Below are positions 27,869-36,495 of a DNA stretch of 64,000 bases, one piece after another. The DNA comes from Caryophanales bacterium. Its GTDB lineage: Bacteria; Bacillota; Bacilli; Bacillales; Amphibacillaceae. The stretch spans positions 1-64,000 of the forward strand of contig JAPFDS010000052.1 in the NCBI GenBank assembly GCA_026168805.1. The letters are read 5' to 3'. Within the stretch, counting starts at the first letter, position 1, and every line of letters starts with the position of its first letter. The notes beneath the pieces were generated by a model. That model saw only the letters and a list, made by a program, of their open reading frames with translations, was not told the origin of the DNA and ran no database searches. The translations under genes were made by a program, and so were the position numbers.

Positions 27869-27885
27869 AAATAGAATCGATATTT
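27854..27885 (-). repeat. attR: right attachment repeat
   Basis: A partial duplicate of the RFN 5' strand with two A-for-G changes. It lies 34 nt past the ykoC stop on the minus strand, where the ribU leader would originally have begun. Confidence 0.88.
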
Positions 27886-27919
27886 TATTTTGTGCAAGTA
27901 TATTGTTTGTGCATAACTT

Positions 27920-28687
27920 TTAAGAAAGAAAGTACGCACCAAGAGATAATGAGATAAGTAGTAAAGCAAATACACCATCAATCGGCTGGTATGTTGTTGG
28001 ATAATAATAGGTTCGGTCTGCACCGATTTGAAATCGTTTCGCTTCCATAGCAATTGCCAATCGTTGTGCACGTCTAATACTTTGAGCAAAAATAGGCAGC
28101 ATATATAAGCGCAAGCGCTCAAATATACCCTTTATACCTTTAGAAAAAGTAACCCCACGAACTTTAAATGCATTGGAACGGGCTTGTAGTTCATCAATGA
28201 TAATAGGTACAAGGCGCAGTGCAGCCATGAAGCTGTAGGCGAATTTAGCTGGCAATTTTAACTGTTGCATCAGCGCATAAAATAACATAACCGGTCTTGA
28301 TGTTAATAAAAATACAAGGCCTAAAAATCCGAAAGATGCCGATTTGAATCCTAGCAACAAACCTTTATAAAAACTTTCTTCGGATATTTTAATAATCCCC
28401 CATTGCCACCAAATGGTCTCCCCTTTTCCAAATAAAATCATAGTGACCGCTGTAGAAAAAATAGATATAACGATTGGAATACTAAATAAAAGCAGGCGTT
28501 TCAAACGGTATCCGCTAAAGAGAAATAAAAGCAAAGCTGACATAATCATGATATTCATAGTAAATTGGTAATGTTGATTAAAGAAGACGATCATAAATAA
28601 TGCGAAAAACAACACAAACTTTACCGCTGGATTCACCTTGTACAACCATGTCTTTTTATGAGGAGTAAATAAATCAAATAGATTCAT
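27920..28687 (-). CDS. ykoC: ECF transporter transmembrane (T) component, YkoC-like
   Basis: A 255-residue EcfT-type membrane protein with about five or six helices. The cytoplasmic coupling motifs appear as ARSNAFKVRG near residue 175 and AMEAKRF near 215. AAGGTGGGG lies 7 nt before the ATG at 28687, within the end of ykoD, so the genes overlap by 14 nt. Together with YkoD and YkoE it forms a vitamin importer, predicted to carry thiamine or its hydroxymethylpyrimidine precursor because of the TPP riboswitch. Confidence 0.92.
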   Translation of the reverse strand: MNLFDLFTPHKKTWLYKVNPAVKFVLFFALFMIVFFNQHYQFTMNIMIMSALLLFLFSGYRLKRLLLFSIPIVISIFSTAVTMILFGKGETIWWQWGIIKISEESFYKGLLLGFKSASFGFLGLVFLLTSRPVMLFYALMQQLKLPAKFAYSFMAALRLVPIIIDELQARSNAFKVRGVTFSKGIKGIFERLRLYMLPIFAQSIRRAQRLAIAMEAKRFQIGADRTYYYPTTYQPIDGVFALLLISLSLGAYFLS

Positions 28688-30209
28688 GGTGTGTCCCCAC
28701 CTTAGTTTCACATTTCTCATCAGGAGTGTCTTTTCCGTTCAATAACTTCCCTTGCTGTACAGTCCACACATCTGTCGCAAAATGTTCCACAATATTCATA
28801 TCATGAGTGACCATCACAATTGTTGTTCCTTGTTGTCTGAGTTCCTCTAATTGTTCTAGCATTTCGTATGTGCTTTTGGCATCTTGGCCAAATGTAGGTT
28901 CATCCAATAGTAGAATGTCGGAATGATGAGCAAAAGCTGTCGCAACACTCAAGCGTCTTTTTTGTCCAATGGATAGTTGATACGGATGATGCTCGTGATC
29001 AACATATAAACGAAAAGCATTCAATAAATGCTCCGCTTCTTCCTCGACTTTTTTAGTAGATAATCCCTGAATTTGTAAGGAAAATGCCACTTCATCCTTA
29101 ACCGTATTTTCAATAAATTGCAGTTCTGGATTTTGAAAGACGAAAGATAATTCCTTTGGCGGAGTCTTATCTTTTTTATCTAAAGAAACCGCCTTTCCAT
29201 GAATGGTATAGTTGCCACTCGCTTGAATCAGTCGCATAAGCGCAAGGAGTAGCGTACTCTTTCCTGCTCCATTATCCCCTATAATCGTTAGCCAGCTATT
29301 AGGATAAATAGACGCTTCTTCCACGTGTATTTTTTCTTTCTTGCCGTAAAATCCTTTAAACTGTTGCAAATGAACAATCCGGTCCGTATCTTTTACTAAA
29401 TCAACAGTTGATGATTGGCGGTTTTTCATCATCGCTTTAAATGATTCAGAAGCTGTATAATGTTCCCAAACATTCGGGTGCCAAATACCATATTCCGTAA
29501 TTTCACTCTGGTATTGTTCAAATATAACCTCTGGTGTTTCGTCGGCAATAATGTGACCAGAGTCATCAAATAAGATTACACGATCCACCCAATCAGCTAT
29601 ATGGTCAATTTTATGCTCGACAATAATGACTGTTTTATCTTCTGACACTTCCTTTACGGAATCCCAAATTTGATCGGTGCCTTCTGGATCTAACAATGCT
29701 GAAGGTTCATCTAGAAAGATCACATCTGGATCGAGCAATAAAACAGATGCAAGAGCAAGTCGTTGCTTCATCCCTTGTGACAAGTCATCGATGCGGCTAT
29801 GTGGGGGGACATCTAGCCCAACACGCTTGAGCACATCATCCATCCGTTCATCCATCTGCTCTCTCGGAACTTGCAAATTCTCTAACACAAAGGCTAACTC
29901 TTCATCTACATATGGCATACAAAACTGTGTGTCAGGATCTTGAAACACAAATCCATAAGATTTTGGTAATTGAATAGTATCCTGTCTCGTTGGCACTTCG
30001 ATAGAGTTTGGAATAAGTCCACTCAACACTTGCAAAAGTGTTGATTTCCCGCAGCCACTTGGCCCGAGGAACAATACCTTTTCGCTGTCTTTCGCTTCAA
30101 AGGAGAGATCCTTAAATAATAAGGACCTCTCACCTGGAAACTTAAGACGCAAATTCGTAACTCCTATCGTGTTTGAATGTTGTTCTTGTTGATCATTTAC
30201 CGTTTCCAT
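28674..30209 (-). CDS. ykoD: ECF transporter double ATPase, YkoD-like
   Basis: A 511-residue fusion of two ABC ATPase domains. The first has Walker [10 protein letters not shown] near residue 50, signature LSQGMKQR near 145 and Walker B VIFLDEPSALLD near 165; the second has GDNGAGKST near 310, LSIGQKRRLSVA near 415 and ILLLDEPTFGQD near 435. AAAGGTGG lies 8 nt before the ATG at 30209. It energises YkoE/YkoC. Confidence 0.94.
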   Translation of the reverse strand: METVNDQQEQHSNTIGVTNLRLKFPGERSLLFKDLSFEAKDSEKVLFLGPSGCGKSTLLQVLSGLIPNSIEVPTRQDTIQLPKSYGFVFQDPDTQFCMPYVDEELAFVLENLQVPREQMDERMDDVLKRVGLDVPPHSRIDDLSQGMKQRLALASVLLLDPDVIFLDEPSALLDPEGTDQIWDSVKEVSEDKTVIIVEHKIDHIADWVDRVILFDDSGHIIADETPEVIFEQYQSEITEYGIWHPNVWEHYTASESFKAMMKNRQSSTVDLVKDTDRIVHLQQFKGFYGKKEKIHVEEASIYPNSWLTIIGDNGAGKSTLLLALMRLIQASGNYTIHGKAVSLDKKDKTPPKELSFVFQNPELQFIENTVKDEVAFSLQIQGLSTKKVEEEAEHLLNAFRLYVDHEHHPYQLSIGQKRRLSVATAFAHHSDILLLDEPTFGQDAKSTYEMLEQLEELRQQGTTIVMVTHDMNIVEHFATDVWTVQQGKLLNGKDTPDEKCETKVGTHHESI

Positions 30210-30241
30210 CCTGCAAACCACCTTTTACAAATGACGTCCAC

Positions 30242-30808
30242 TCAGTTAAGAGATTCATAGTCTTCCTTAGATACTGGACGGATGGAGTTCGTTACTCCCG
30301 TAGCTTCTAACGCACGTACAATATAGTAAGCGAATATTCCTGTAAAAATAAACGAACTAATGACACGTAAACCATATTTAACAAATAGGGCCCATGCTTC
30401 TAAAGCCGCATATCCATAAAATAAATCTAAGAAAAATCCTGCAAAGCAAGATGCCACCCCGGCAAAACCTGCGACAAAGATTCCAAAACGCTTATATCTA
30501 AAGCTCGCAAAGATCAGCTCCGCCCCAAGTCCTTGAACGAGACCATATAAAAGCACTTCGAATCCATGCCCAATAAAAGCAGATAAACTCGCTCCTGCTA
30601 AACTTGCAATGATCGCTACTCCAGGTTTACGAATGAGTAACATGGCAAAAGGTCCTACCATAAACCACATTCCATACAATAATTGTCTCGCAACAGGCAT
30701 GATTGGTTTGATCACGGAATATAAATCATCCCAAAACTTCATAATAACCCCAAACACAATCCCGACCATAATCGTAATGAGTAAATCTGTGAAACGTAAC
30801 CCTTTCAA
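30242..30808 (-). CDS. ykoE: ECF transporter substrate-binding (S) component, YkoE family
   Basis: A 188-residue protein with about six hydrophobic helices. GLVQGLGAELIFASFRY near residue 95 is typical of the YkoE family of thiamine/hydroxymethylpyrimidine S components. The likely start is TTG at 30808, with AAGGGGAG 7 nt upstream; the frame extends to a GTG at 30841, which lies within the riboswitch terminator. It is first in the ykoEDC operon; the B. subtilis companion ykoF is absent. Confidence 0.9.
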   Translation of the reverse strand: MKGLRFTDLLITIMVGIVFGVIMKFWDDLYSVIKPIMPVARQLLYGMWFMVGPFAMLLIRKPGVAIIASLAGASLSAFIGHGFEVLLYGLVQGLGAELIFASFRYKRFGIFVAGFAGVASCFAGFFLDLFYGYAALEAWALFVKYGLRVISSFIFTGIFAYYIVRALEATGVTNSIRPVSKEDYESLN

Positions 30809-30842
30809 ATCTATTCTCCCCTTTTTGTTTTTTAACCACACA

Positions 30843-30867
30843 AAAAGCCGCCTGAATGCACAGACGG
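30843..30867 (-). terminator. terminator of the TPP riboswitch
   Basis: On the minus strand CCGTCTG pairs with CAGGCGG, followed by CTTTTTG. Confidence 0.87.
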
Positions 30868-30889
30868 ATTGAGAAAAGACAATATTAAG

Positions 30890-31010
30890 TACACTCTCTA
30901 CGCTGGCATTATCCAGATCAGATTAACGGTCAGCAGCGGATACATCTGCTATCTCAGCCTGATTACCTCAGGCACCCGGACGAACTTTTATGTAGTTACC
31001 TTGAGTGTAC
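30890..31010 (-). promoter_or_regulatory. ykoE leader: TPP (THI-box) riboswitch of ykoEDC
   Basis: The minus strand has CCGGGTGCCTGA, GGCTGAGATAGCAG, GACCGTTAATCTGATCTGG and TAATGCCAGCGTAG, the conserved THI core, closed by GAGTGTAC/GTACACTC at its ends. TPP should promote termination and reduce vitamin uptake. Confidence 0.95.
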
Positions 31011-31152
31011 AGACTTTATACAATTATAGCAAGTTTGATTACTCTCATTCATCATCTGGTGGCAATTATATCCATCATTCTCCTTTACCTCTACTACGAG
31101 ATTCTGTAAACTACATACTAACAAACAAATTACGCAAAGGGAGGAAAGCCAT

Positions 31153-31698
31153 ATGAATCTAAATACTTGGTATGATAAAGGATTAACAAAAAAAGAATAC
31201 ATGGATCTACTCGATGACTTGAGAGATGGCTTTATGGAAGTGTATAACAACTTTAAATTACCAAATGACGAAGCATTTATTTCTTCATTAAAAGAACGGA
31301 AGTTACGCGTGATCGTATTAGCAGAGGTGTGGTGTGGACATTGTATGTTTGATATTCCTATTCTGCTCCATCTTGCGGAAGCGACCAGTATGCCTGTTCG
31401 TTTCTTACTACGTGATGATAATTTAGAATTAATGGATCAACATTTAACAAATGGTAAATCCAGAACCATTCCTATCATGCTTTTCATTGACGAAGATGGG
31501 AATCAAGTAGCTAAATGGGGCCCAATCGCTCCGGAAGTCAAAGCATTTGTCCAAGACCTTAGTAAGGACCTACCTGAAAAAGATGATCCTTCATTTAAAG
31601 ATAAACAACAGGAAATGTATAAAGCTTTGTCGATAAAATTCCAAGAAGAATCAACATGGGATGCCGTATATAACGATATAAAAAAAGCATTAACATAA
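31153..31698 (+). CDS. thioredoxin-fold family protein
   Basis: A 181-residue cytoplasmic thioredoxin-like protein. WCGHC near residue 60 is the redox CXXC, followed by a strand with TIPIMLF near 115, where cis-Pro is expected. The N-terminal extension and long C-terminal tail put it in the larger thioredoxin-like group seen in Bacillaceae rather than in classical TrxA. GGGAGGA precedes the ATG. Partner unknown. Confidence 0.82.
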   Translation: MNLNTWYDKGLTKKEYMDLLDDLRDGFMEVYNNFKLPNDEAFISSLKERKLRVIVLAEVWCGHCMFDIPILLHLAEATSMPVRFLLRDDNLELMDQHLTNGKSRTIPIMLFIDEDGNQVAKWGPIAPEVKAFVQDLSKDLPEKDDPSFKDKQQEMYKALSIKFQEESTWDAVYNDIKKALT

Positions 31699-31710
31699 AA
31701 ACGGTTCCAT

Positions 31711-31751
31711 AAAACAGTGCCCTTTCGTTAAACATATGGGCACTGTTTTTT
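31711..31751 (+). terminator. terminator after the thioredoxin-like gene
   Basis: AAAACAGTGCCC and GGGCACTGTTTT pair, followed by TT and T-rich sequence. Confidence 0.9.
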
Positions 31752-31830
31752 CATTTTGCTCAAAAACGATATCCGTGTTATAATGTTTTATTGTGTGAAA
31801 TAATCGAAATTTGTATAGGAGTTGTTCAGC

Positions 31831-32202
31831 ATGGCAGTACAATATGAAGCTGGTCAAACAGTAGAAGGTAAAGTAACAGGAATTCAATCTTACGGTGCAT
31901 TTGTTGCACTTGATGACGAAACACAAGGTCTCGTCCACATTTCTGAAGTTACACATGGATTTGTGAAAGACATTAACGAATACCTATCTGTAGGTGACAC
32001 GGTTAATGTAAAAGTTATTCAGGTGGATGAAGATAAAAATAAAATTTCTTTATCTATTCGTGCTACAGAAGAAGCACCAAAGAAAGAACAGGCTCGTCCT
32101 GCTAAAAGAAAGCCACAAGCTACGTCTCAAGCACAAGATACTGCTGGCTTTAATACAATGAAAGAACAGCTTGAAGCTTGGAAAAAAGAATCGACTAAGT
32201 AA
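31831..32202 (+). CDS. yugI: S1-domain RNA-binding protein (general stress protein 13 family)
   Basis: A 123-residue protein. Residues 5-75 are one S1 domain (GKVTGIQSYGAFVALDD, then GLVHISEV and NKISLSIRA), followed by a basic, Ala/Lys-rich linker and a short acidic tail. Such proteins bind RNA and associate with ribosomes. AGGAG lies about 9 nt before the ATG at 31831; a TTG three codons upstream is too close to it. Confidence 0.9.
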   Translation: MAVQYEAGQTVEGKVTGIQSYGAFVALDDETQGLVHISEVTHGFVKDINEYLSVGDTVNVKVIQVDEDKNKISLSIRATEEAPKKEQARPAKRKPQATSQAQDTAGFNTMKEQLEAWKKESTK

Positions 32203-32266
32203 TTGTGAATAAATACAATTATATGGGGCATACTGAAGAGTGTAAGACTTTCTCGTATTCCCCCCT

Positions 32267-32299
32267 AAAAGCAAAGTGACTGTCACTTTGCTTTTTTTG
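32267..32299 (+). terminator. terminator after yugI
   Basis: AAAAGCAAAGTGAC and GTCACTTTGCTTTT form a perfect stem with a one-base loop spacer, followed by T residues. Confidence 0.9.
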
Positions 32300-32361
32300 T
32301 GTGTAATGTTTTTTCTATTTTCATTATTTTCAGGTATAATGCGGATGATAGGAGGTATTTT

Positions 32362-33531
32362 ATGACAAATTTTAACCAAGTATACGACCGAAACAATACA
32401 CGTTCAGTCAAATGGGATGCTTTAGAAAGCGTGTTTAACACGGATGATATTTTACCTATGTGGGTGGCTGATATGGACTTTCAAGCTCCGCAGGCGATCA
32501 ACAATGCAATTATCGAACGTGCAAAACACGGAATTTATGGATATACAACGATTGATGAGGATATTGAAGATGCGATTATGAACTGGTTAGAAGAACGACA
32601 CGCATGGCCGATTGATCGGTCTTGGATTACATATAGTCCTGGAGTTGTGACGAGTTTATTAATTGCTATTCAAGCATTTACCGAGCGAGGCGACTCTATT
32701 TTAATCCAAACACCTGTATATCCTCCATTTTCAAATTCAATTACCGCCCATGAACGAAACATTGTAACAAATTCTTTAGTGGAAAAAGATGATTATTATA
32801 CCATTGACTTTGACGATTTTGAACAAAAGTTAAAAGATGGCGTGAAAGCTTTTGTTCTTTGTTCTCCGCACAACCCTGTTGGACGTGTGTGGACAAAAGA
32901 CGAACTGCAAAAAATGGCTGACTTATGTGTGAAATATGATGTGCTCATCATATCCGATGAAATCCATTGTGATCTTGTTTTTTCAGATTATACACATATT
33001 CCGATTGCATCTTTATCAAAAGAAATCTCTGAACAAACCATTACATGTATGTCCCCGTCGAAAACGTTTAACATCGCTGGTTTACAAGCTTCCTACCTAG
33101 TAGTGGAGGATTCTAACAAGCGAAATACTTTAATAGAACATTTTGATAAACAAGGATTAACACAACTAAACACGATTGGTAATATTGCTCTTGAAAAAGC
33201 ATATACCGATGGCGGCGAGTGGCTAGATGAACTTGTACATGTATTAGAGGATCATAAAAACTATGTCGTCAATCGACTAGAGAAGGAAACAGATTTAACG
33301 GTTACTAAAATGGAAGGCACCTATTTATTATGGGTAAACTGTAGTAGCCTAGGTCTGCAATCAGAAGAATTGCATGAATTTATGATTCAGAAAGCACGTG
33401 TAGGATTAAATGCAGGGCATTCATACGGTGAAGAAGGCTCCTCTTACGTTCGTATAAACATCGCTTGTCCGAATGAAACATTAATCGAAGGAATAAACCG
33501 AATAGTTACGGCTGCTCAAAACAAGGCATAA
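32362..33531 (+). CDS. patB: PatB/MalY-type PLP-dependent C-S lyase or aminotransferase
   Basis: A 389-residue fold-type I PLP enzyme. The Schiff-base Lys is in SPSKTFNIAGLQ near residue 233, with ISDEIHCDLVF near 200 and SPHNPVGRVW near 168 as cofactor contacts. The N-terminus (KWD, then MWVADMDFQAP) is typical of the cystathionine beta-lyase MalY/PatB group. GGAGG lies 7 nt before the ATG at 32362. The exact substrate is inferred from family only. Confidence 0.9.
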   Translation: MTNFNQVYDRNNTRSVKWDALESVFNTDDILPMWVADMDFQAPQAINNAIIERAKHGIYGYTTIDEDIEDAIMNWLEERHAWPIDRSWITYSPGVVTSLLIAIQAFTERGDSILIQTPVYPPFSNSITAHERNIVTNSLVEKDDYYTIDFDDFEQKLKDGVKAFVLCSPHNPVGRVWTKDELQKMADLCVKYDVLIISDEIHCDLVFSDYTHIPIASLSKEISEQTITCMSPSKTFNIAGLQASYLVVEDSNKRNTLIEHFDKQGLTQLNTIGNIALEKAYTDGGEWLDELVHVLEDHKNYVVNRLEKETDLTVTKMEGTYLLWVNCSSLGLQSEELHEFMIQKARVGLNAGHSYGEEGSSYVRINIACPNETLIEGINRIVTAAQNKA

Positions 33532-33532
33532 T

Positions 33533-33570
33533 AAAAGGTCTTCTCCTCATTAGGGGGAAGACCTTTACTT
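33533..33570 (+). terminator. terminator after patB
   Basis: AAAGGTCTTCTCC and GGGGAAGACCTTT pair around TCATTAG; T-rich on the plus strand. Confidence 0.82.
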
Positions 33571-33571
33571 A

Positions 33572-33790
33572 TCAGATTGATTGGTCATCTTTTTCTTTAG
33601 ATTGCTTGCTCATTTTTTCAGCTGCATGGTACATATCTGCATATCTTTCTTGTGCTTCTTTTTCTTCTTTCTTAGCCTTTTTCATAAATAAATAGAGAGC
33701 CGCAACTGCACCTATTATGAAAACAACGAGTGTAATCAATGCTGGAATATAATCAGATGGATCTTCTGGAAAATATAAAAACTCCATCAT
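33572..33790 (-). CDS. small single-span membrane protein
   Basis: A 72-residue protein with one hydrophobic helix (about residues 15-37, PALITLVVFIIGAVAALYLF) and a highly charged, probably coiled-coil, C-terminus. GGAAGTGAT lies just before ATGATG. I do not recognise the family; a membrane anchor or accessory subunit is possible. Confidence 0.65.
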   Translation of the reverse strand: MMEFLYFPEDPSDYIPALITLVVFIIGAVAALYLFMKKAKKEEKEAQERYADMYHAAEKMSKQSKEKDDQSI

Positions 33791-33907
33791 AGTTCATCAC
33801 TTCCTTTGCATTTTAGTATAACAAAAAATAGTACGTGATAGTTAAAAAACAACTTTTGTTCGCAAAACTGTAAAACATTTGGCACAATAGTATAAGAGGT
33901 GAAGAGA

Positions 33908-34303
33908 ATGAGTCAAATACATGTAGGTGAAATAGTTTTAGCAGAATATAATTCTGGAGAATATATTGGAAAAGCAATTGAAGACCGCGGCAATTTAATG
34001 CTCATTGAAGTGCTAGCTGTAGTAACCCATCCCAATCAAGGGGATTTACACAATCCTGGACAGGCAGATGGAGTTGCTTTTCACGAACGTAAAGCTCTTA
34101 GTTTTAAAGAAAAAGCAAATGTTCGGAAACGAAAGTTAACAACCTTCACAAATGAAGTACCTGATTATGCGGAGTCGTTAAAAGATGCGTATAGCACTTT
34201 AAAAAAGACATTAGAAAAAGAAAATACGCATTATAGTGAACGAGCTCTCCAGAAACTCGAACACTTACAAGAACATTTTTATAATTCTATTTGGACAAAA
34301 TAA
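33908..34303 (+). CDS. kapB: kinase-associated protein KapB
   Basis: A 131-residue protein matching KapB, which in B. subtilis supports the sporulation kinase KinB in the phosphorelay. Family features are GEIVLAEYNSGEYIG near the N-terminus and HPNQGDLHNPGQADG near residue 45; the C-terminal half is helical. AGAGGTG lies 6 nt before the ATG at 33908; a GTG three codons upstream overlaps the site. KinB is not encoded next to it. Confidence 0.87.
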   Translation: MSQIHVGEIVLAEYNSGEYIGKAIEDRGNLMLIEVLAVVTHPNQGDLHNPGQADGVAFHERKALSFKEKANVRKRKLTTFTNEVPDYAESLKDAYSTLKKTLEKENTHYSERALQKLEHLQEHFYNSIWTK

Positions 34304-34333
34304 AAGAATAGTGGAATCATCCACTATTCTTTT
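34302..34333. terminator. bidirectional terminator between kapB and ptsH
   Basis: AAAAGAATAGTGGA and TCCACTATTCTTTT form a perfect stem around ATCA between convergent genes. Confidence 0.9.
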
Positions 34334-34596
34334 ATTTCTCCTAGATGTTCTTCAATAATCTCAATAATTCCTTTAATCGCTTCTTCTTCATCATTTCCAT
34401 CTGTAGAAACTCTGATTTCTGCACCTTGAGGAATTCCTAGAGACATAACACCCATAATCGACTTTAAATTTACCGATTTTTCCTTATAATGTAAATCAAC
34501 CTCAGACGAGAATTGGCTTGCTTTGTTTACCAATAGTGTCGCAGGACGGGCATGAACCCCTGTATCAGCAGTAATTAAAAAATTTCTTTCTTCCAT
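34324..34596 (-). CDS. ptsH: phosphocarrier protein HPr
   Basis: A 90-residue HPr. TGVHARPAT holds the phosphorylatable His at position 15 and LKSIMGVMSLGI the regulatory Ser at about 46, so it is HPr and not Crh, which lacks the His. The start at 34596 has AAAGGAAG upstream; 14 upstream codons do not match the family. Unlike the usual ptsH-ptsI arrangement there is no enzyme I gene beside it, and it is monocistronic. Confidence 0.93.
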   Translation of the reverse strand: MEERNFLITADTGVHARPATLLVNKASQFSSEVDLHYKEKSVNLKSIMGVMSLGIPQGAEIRVSTDGNDEEEAIKGIIEIIEEHLGEIKE

Positions 34597-34819
34597 TTTA
34601 AACTTCCTTTCTAACGTAAATAAACTTTTTCCTGTCAACTAAGACATAGAAACCATTATATGCTAACCTATATTATATACGATATTATGTAAGATTGAAG
34701 CAATAAGGTTTATTTCATCTTATTTAATAGTCTTACCAATGGTATCATATAGATTCATTCGTTTGTTAGAATACTGTCATACATGTCCAATTGTATATAT
34801 TAAATGAAGGAGGAAATAC

Positions 34820-35536
34820 ATGAGTATTCATATTGGCGCTAAAAAAGGTGATATCGCAGAAACCATTCTACTTCCAGGAGATCCACTTCGAGCAAAGTAT
34901 ATTGCCGACACATATTTAGAAGATGTGATTCAGTATAACGAGGTCCGAGGCATGCTAGGGTTTACCGGAACATATAAAGGAAAACGAATTTCAGTACAAG
35001 GTACAGGCATGGGAATCCCGTCTATTAGTATTTATATCCATGAACTTATGGAAAGTTACGACGTTCAAAATTTAATTCGCGTTGGCACTTGCGGAGCATA
35101 TCAAAAAGATATCCAGGTGAGAGATATCATTTTAGCACAAGGTTCTACAACAGATTCCCAAGTGAATAGAAATATTTTTGGCGGAATTGATTATGCACCG
35201 CTAGCTGATTTCGGGATGCTAAAAGATGCATTTGAATTATGCCAGGAAAGGGAATTACCTGTTCACGTCGGTAATATATTTACAAGTGATGCTTTTTATC
35301 GAGACAACGCAGAAGAACTTCTCCCTTTACTTGAAAAATACGGTGTATTAGGGGTTGAAATGGAAACGACTGCGCTTTATACCATTGCTGCGAAATTTAA
35401 ACGAAAAGCCATGTCTATTTTAACCGTTTCTGATCACGTGCTAACAGGTGAAGAAACAACTTCTGAAGAAAGACAAACAACATTCAACGAAATGATGGAA
35501 GTAGCTTTAGAAACAGCTCATCATGTAACAAAATAA
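34820..35536 (+). CDS. deoD: purine nucleoside phosphorylase (DeoD type)
   Basis: A 238-residue hexameric-type phosphorylase that cleaves purine nucleosides with phosphate. [13 protein letters not shown] and GTGMGIPS form the phosphate and nucleoside site, [10 protein letters not shown] near residue 180 binds the ribose, and VSDH near 205 carries the catalytic Asp. AGGAGG precedes the ATG. Confidence 0.96.
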   Translation: MSIHIGAKKGDIAETILLPGDPLRAKYIADTYLEDVIQYNEVRGMLGFTGTYKGKRISVQGTGMGIPSISIYIHELMESYDVQNLIRVGTCGAYQKDIQVRDIILAQGSTTDSQVNRNIFGGIDYAPLADFGMLKDAFELCQERELPVHVGNIFTSDAFYRDNAEELLPLLEKYGVLGVEMETTALYTIAAKFKRKAMSILTVSDHVLTGEETTSEERQTTFNEMMEVALETAHHVTK

Positions 35537-35542
35537 GTATTA

Positions 35543-35788
35543 TAAGAGGTTGGGGCAACAGTTTTAAAGTTAACTCATATGCGAACATTCTAATTTAACA
35601 AGTGAAATTACCCGCTTCGGAAATATACTTCGCTTTCCTGCGGGCGGCTGGCAAGCCTCCGCAGGCTATCGCCTTGCGGGGTCTTGCCTATGCCTCTACT
35701 CCCGCGGAGTCTACGTATATTTCCTACGCTAAATTAGAGTGTTATTCGTATTTTTGGAGATACAACTTTGACTTGTCCCAACCTCTTA
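35543..35788. repeat. long palindromic intergenic repeat, copy 2
   Basis: Bounded by TAAGAGGTTGGGGCAA and TTGTCCCAACCTCTTA, with inner CGAACATTCTAATTTA shared with copy 1. A GC-rich core with CTTTCCTGCGGGCGGC and CCCGCGGAGTCTACGTATAT is present here and absent from copy 1. It starts 6 nt after the deoD stop. Confidence 0.8.
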
Positions 35789-35820
35789 TTTCCCTCTTCG
35801 TCACCCCTAAAATATAATGG

Positions 35821-35849
35821 TTGACATATAACCTTTTCCACTTTATGAT
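35821..35849 (+). promoter_or_regulatory. sigma-A promoter of bioY
   Basis: TTGACA, a 17-nt spacer and TATGAT lie about 27 nt before the bioY start. The -35 sits in a GGTTGACATATAACC inverted repeat that might be an operator, for example for the biotin repressor, but this is weak. Confidence 0.75.
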
Positions 35850-35875
35850 ATAGCAAGACGAAAGGAGGAATATTC

Positions 35876-36475
35876 ATGCGTTTACGTACAGTTGAAATTA
35901 CATTTGGAGCTGTTTTTGTATGTTTAATGGCTATCGGTGCGAATGTGACCGCTTGGTTTCCTATGCTCGCCATCCCAATTGGAGGTGTGACAGTTCCAGT
36001 ATCTTTACAAACGTTTGTAGCTGTTTTAGCTGGTTTAATCCTTGGAAAGCGGTTAGGCAGTTTCTCAATGATTACATATGCATTAATTGGATATGCAGGT
36101 GTTCCAGTCTTTGCTAATTTTTCTGCAGGACCTACTTCACTTGTATCCCCAACAGGCGGCTTTATTATATCGTTCATTTTCGTTGCTTTCTTTACTGGGC
36201 TTATTGCGGAACAGTTTAAACGTCCATCTGCTGTCTCTTATTCGATTGCAGCGTTAGTTGGATTATTTTTCAACTATATGATTGGAGTTACATATATGTA
36301 CATTGCTTCAAATGTATGGTTGGAGTTACCCATTGGATATGCAACTGCATGGATTGGTATGATTCCATTTTTGATCAAAGATTTAGGGTTATCTTTCGTC
36401 GCAGCATTTTTCATGGTTGCTGTCGCTAAAAGAATTCCTAATCTCTTACCAAAAGCAGAAATTACATCCAAATAA
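35876..36475 (+). CDS. bioY: biotin transporter BioY
   Basis: A 199-residue membrane protein with six hydrophobic helices. Features of BioY are PIGGVTVPVSLQTF near residue 34, YALIGYAGVPVF near 65 and SPTGGFI near 90. AGGAGG lies upstream of the ATG. BioY works alone or with an ECF module, which is not adjacent. Confidence 0.93.
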   Translation: MRLRTVEITFGAVFVCLMAIGANVTAWFPMLAIPIGGVTVPVSLQTFVAVLAGLILGKRLGSFSMITYALIGYAGVPVFANFSAGPTSLVSPTGGFIISFIFVAFFTGLIAEQFKRPSAVSYSIAALVGLFFNYMIGVTYMYIASNVWLELPIGYATAWIGMIPFLIKDLGLSFVAAFFMVAVAKRIPNLLPKAEITSK

Positions 36476-36495
36476 TGATTCATCTCTATCTATGT

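Larger units (their letters stand above)
24401..27885 (+). mobile_element. decayed integrative element inserted at the FMN riboswitch
   Basis: Two 32-bp direct repeats (24401-24432 and 27854-27885, two mismatches) bound 3.4 kb that holds a CI-like repressor, a SAP-domain protein, a DUF898 protein and, next to the right end, a tyrosine recombinase pseudogene. Paired GGTCAACA repeats near both ends look like arm-type integrase sites. The repeat is part of the FMN aptamer, so the target was the ribU leader. With a broken integrase the element is probably immobile. No capsid, conjugation or replication gene is present. Confidence 0.85.

Noticed and set aside
35602-35817. Short frame within the second palindromic repeat
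   Set aside because: It is repeat-derived, has no ribosome site and differs between copies.
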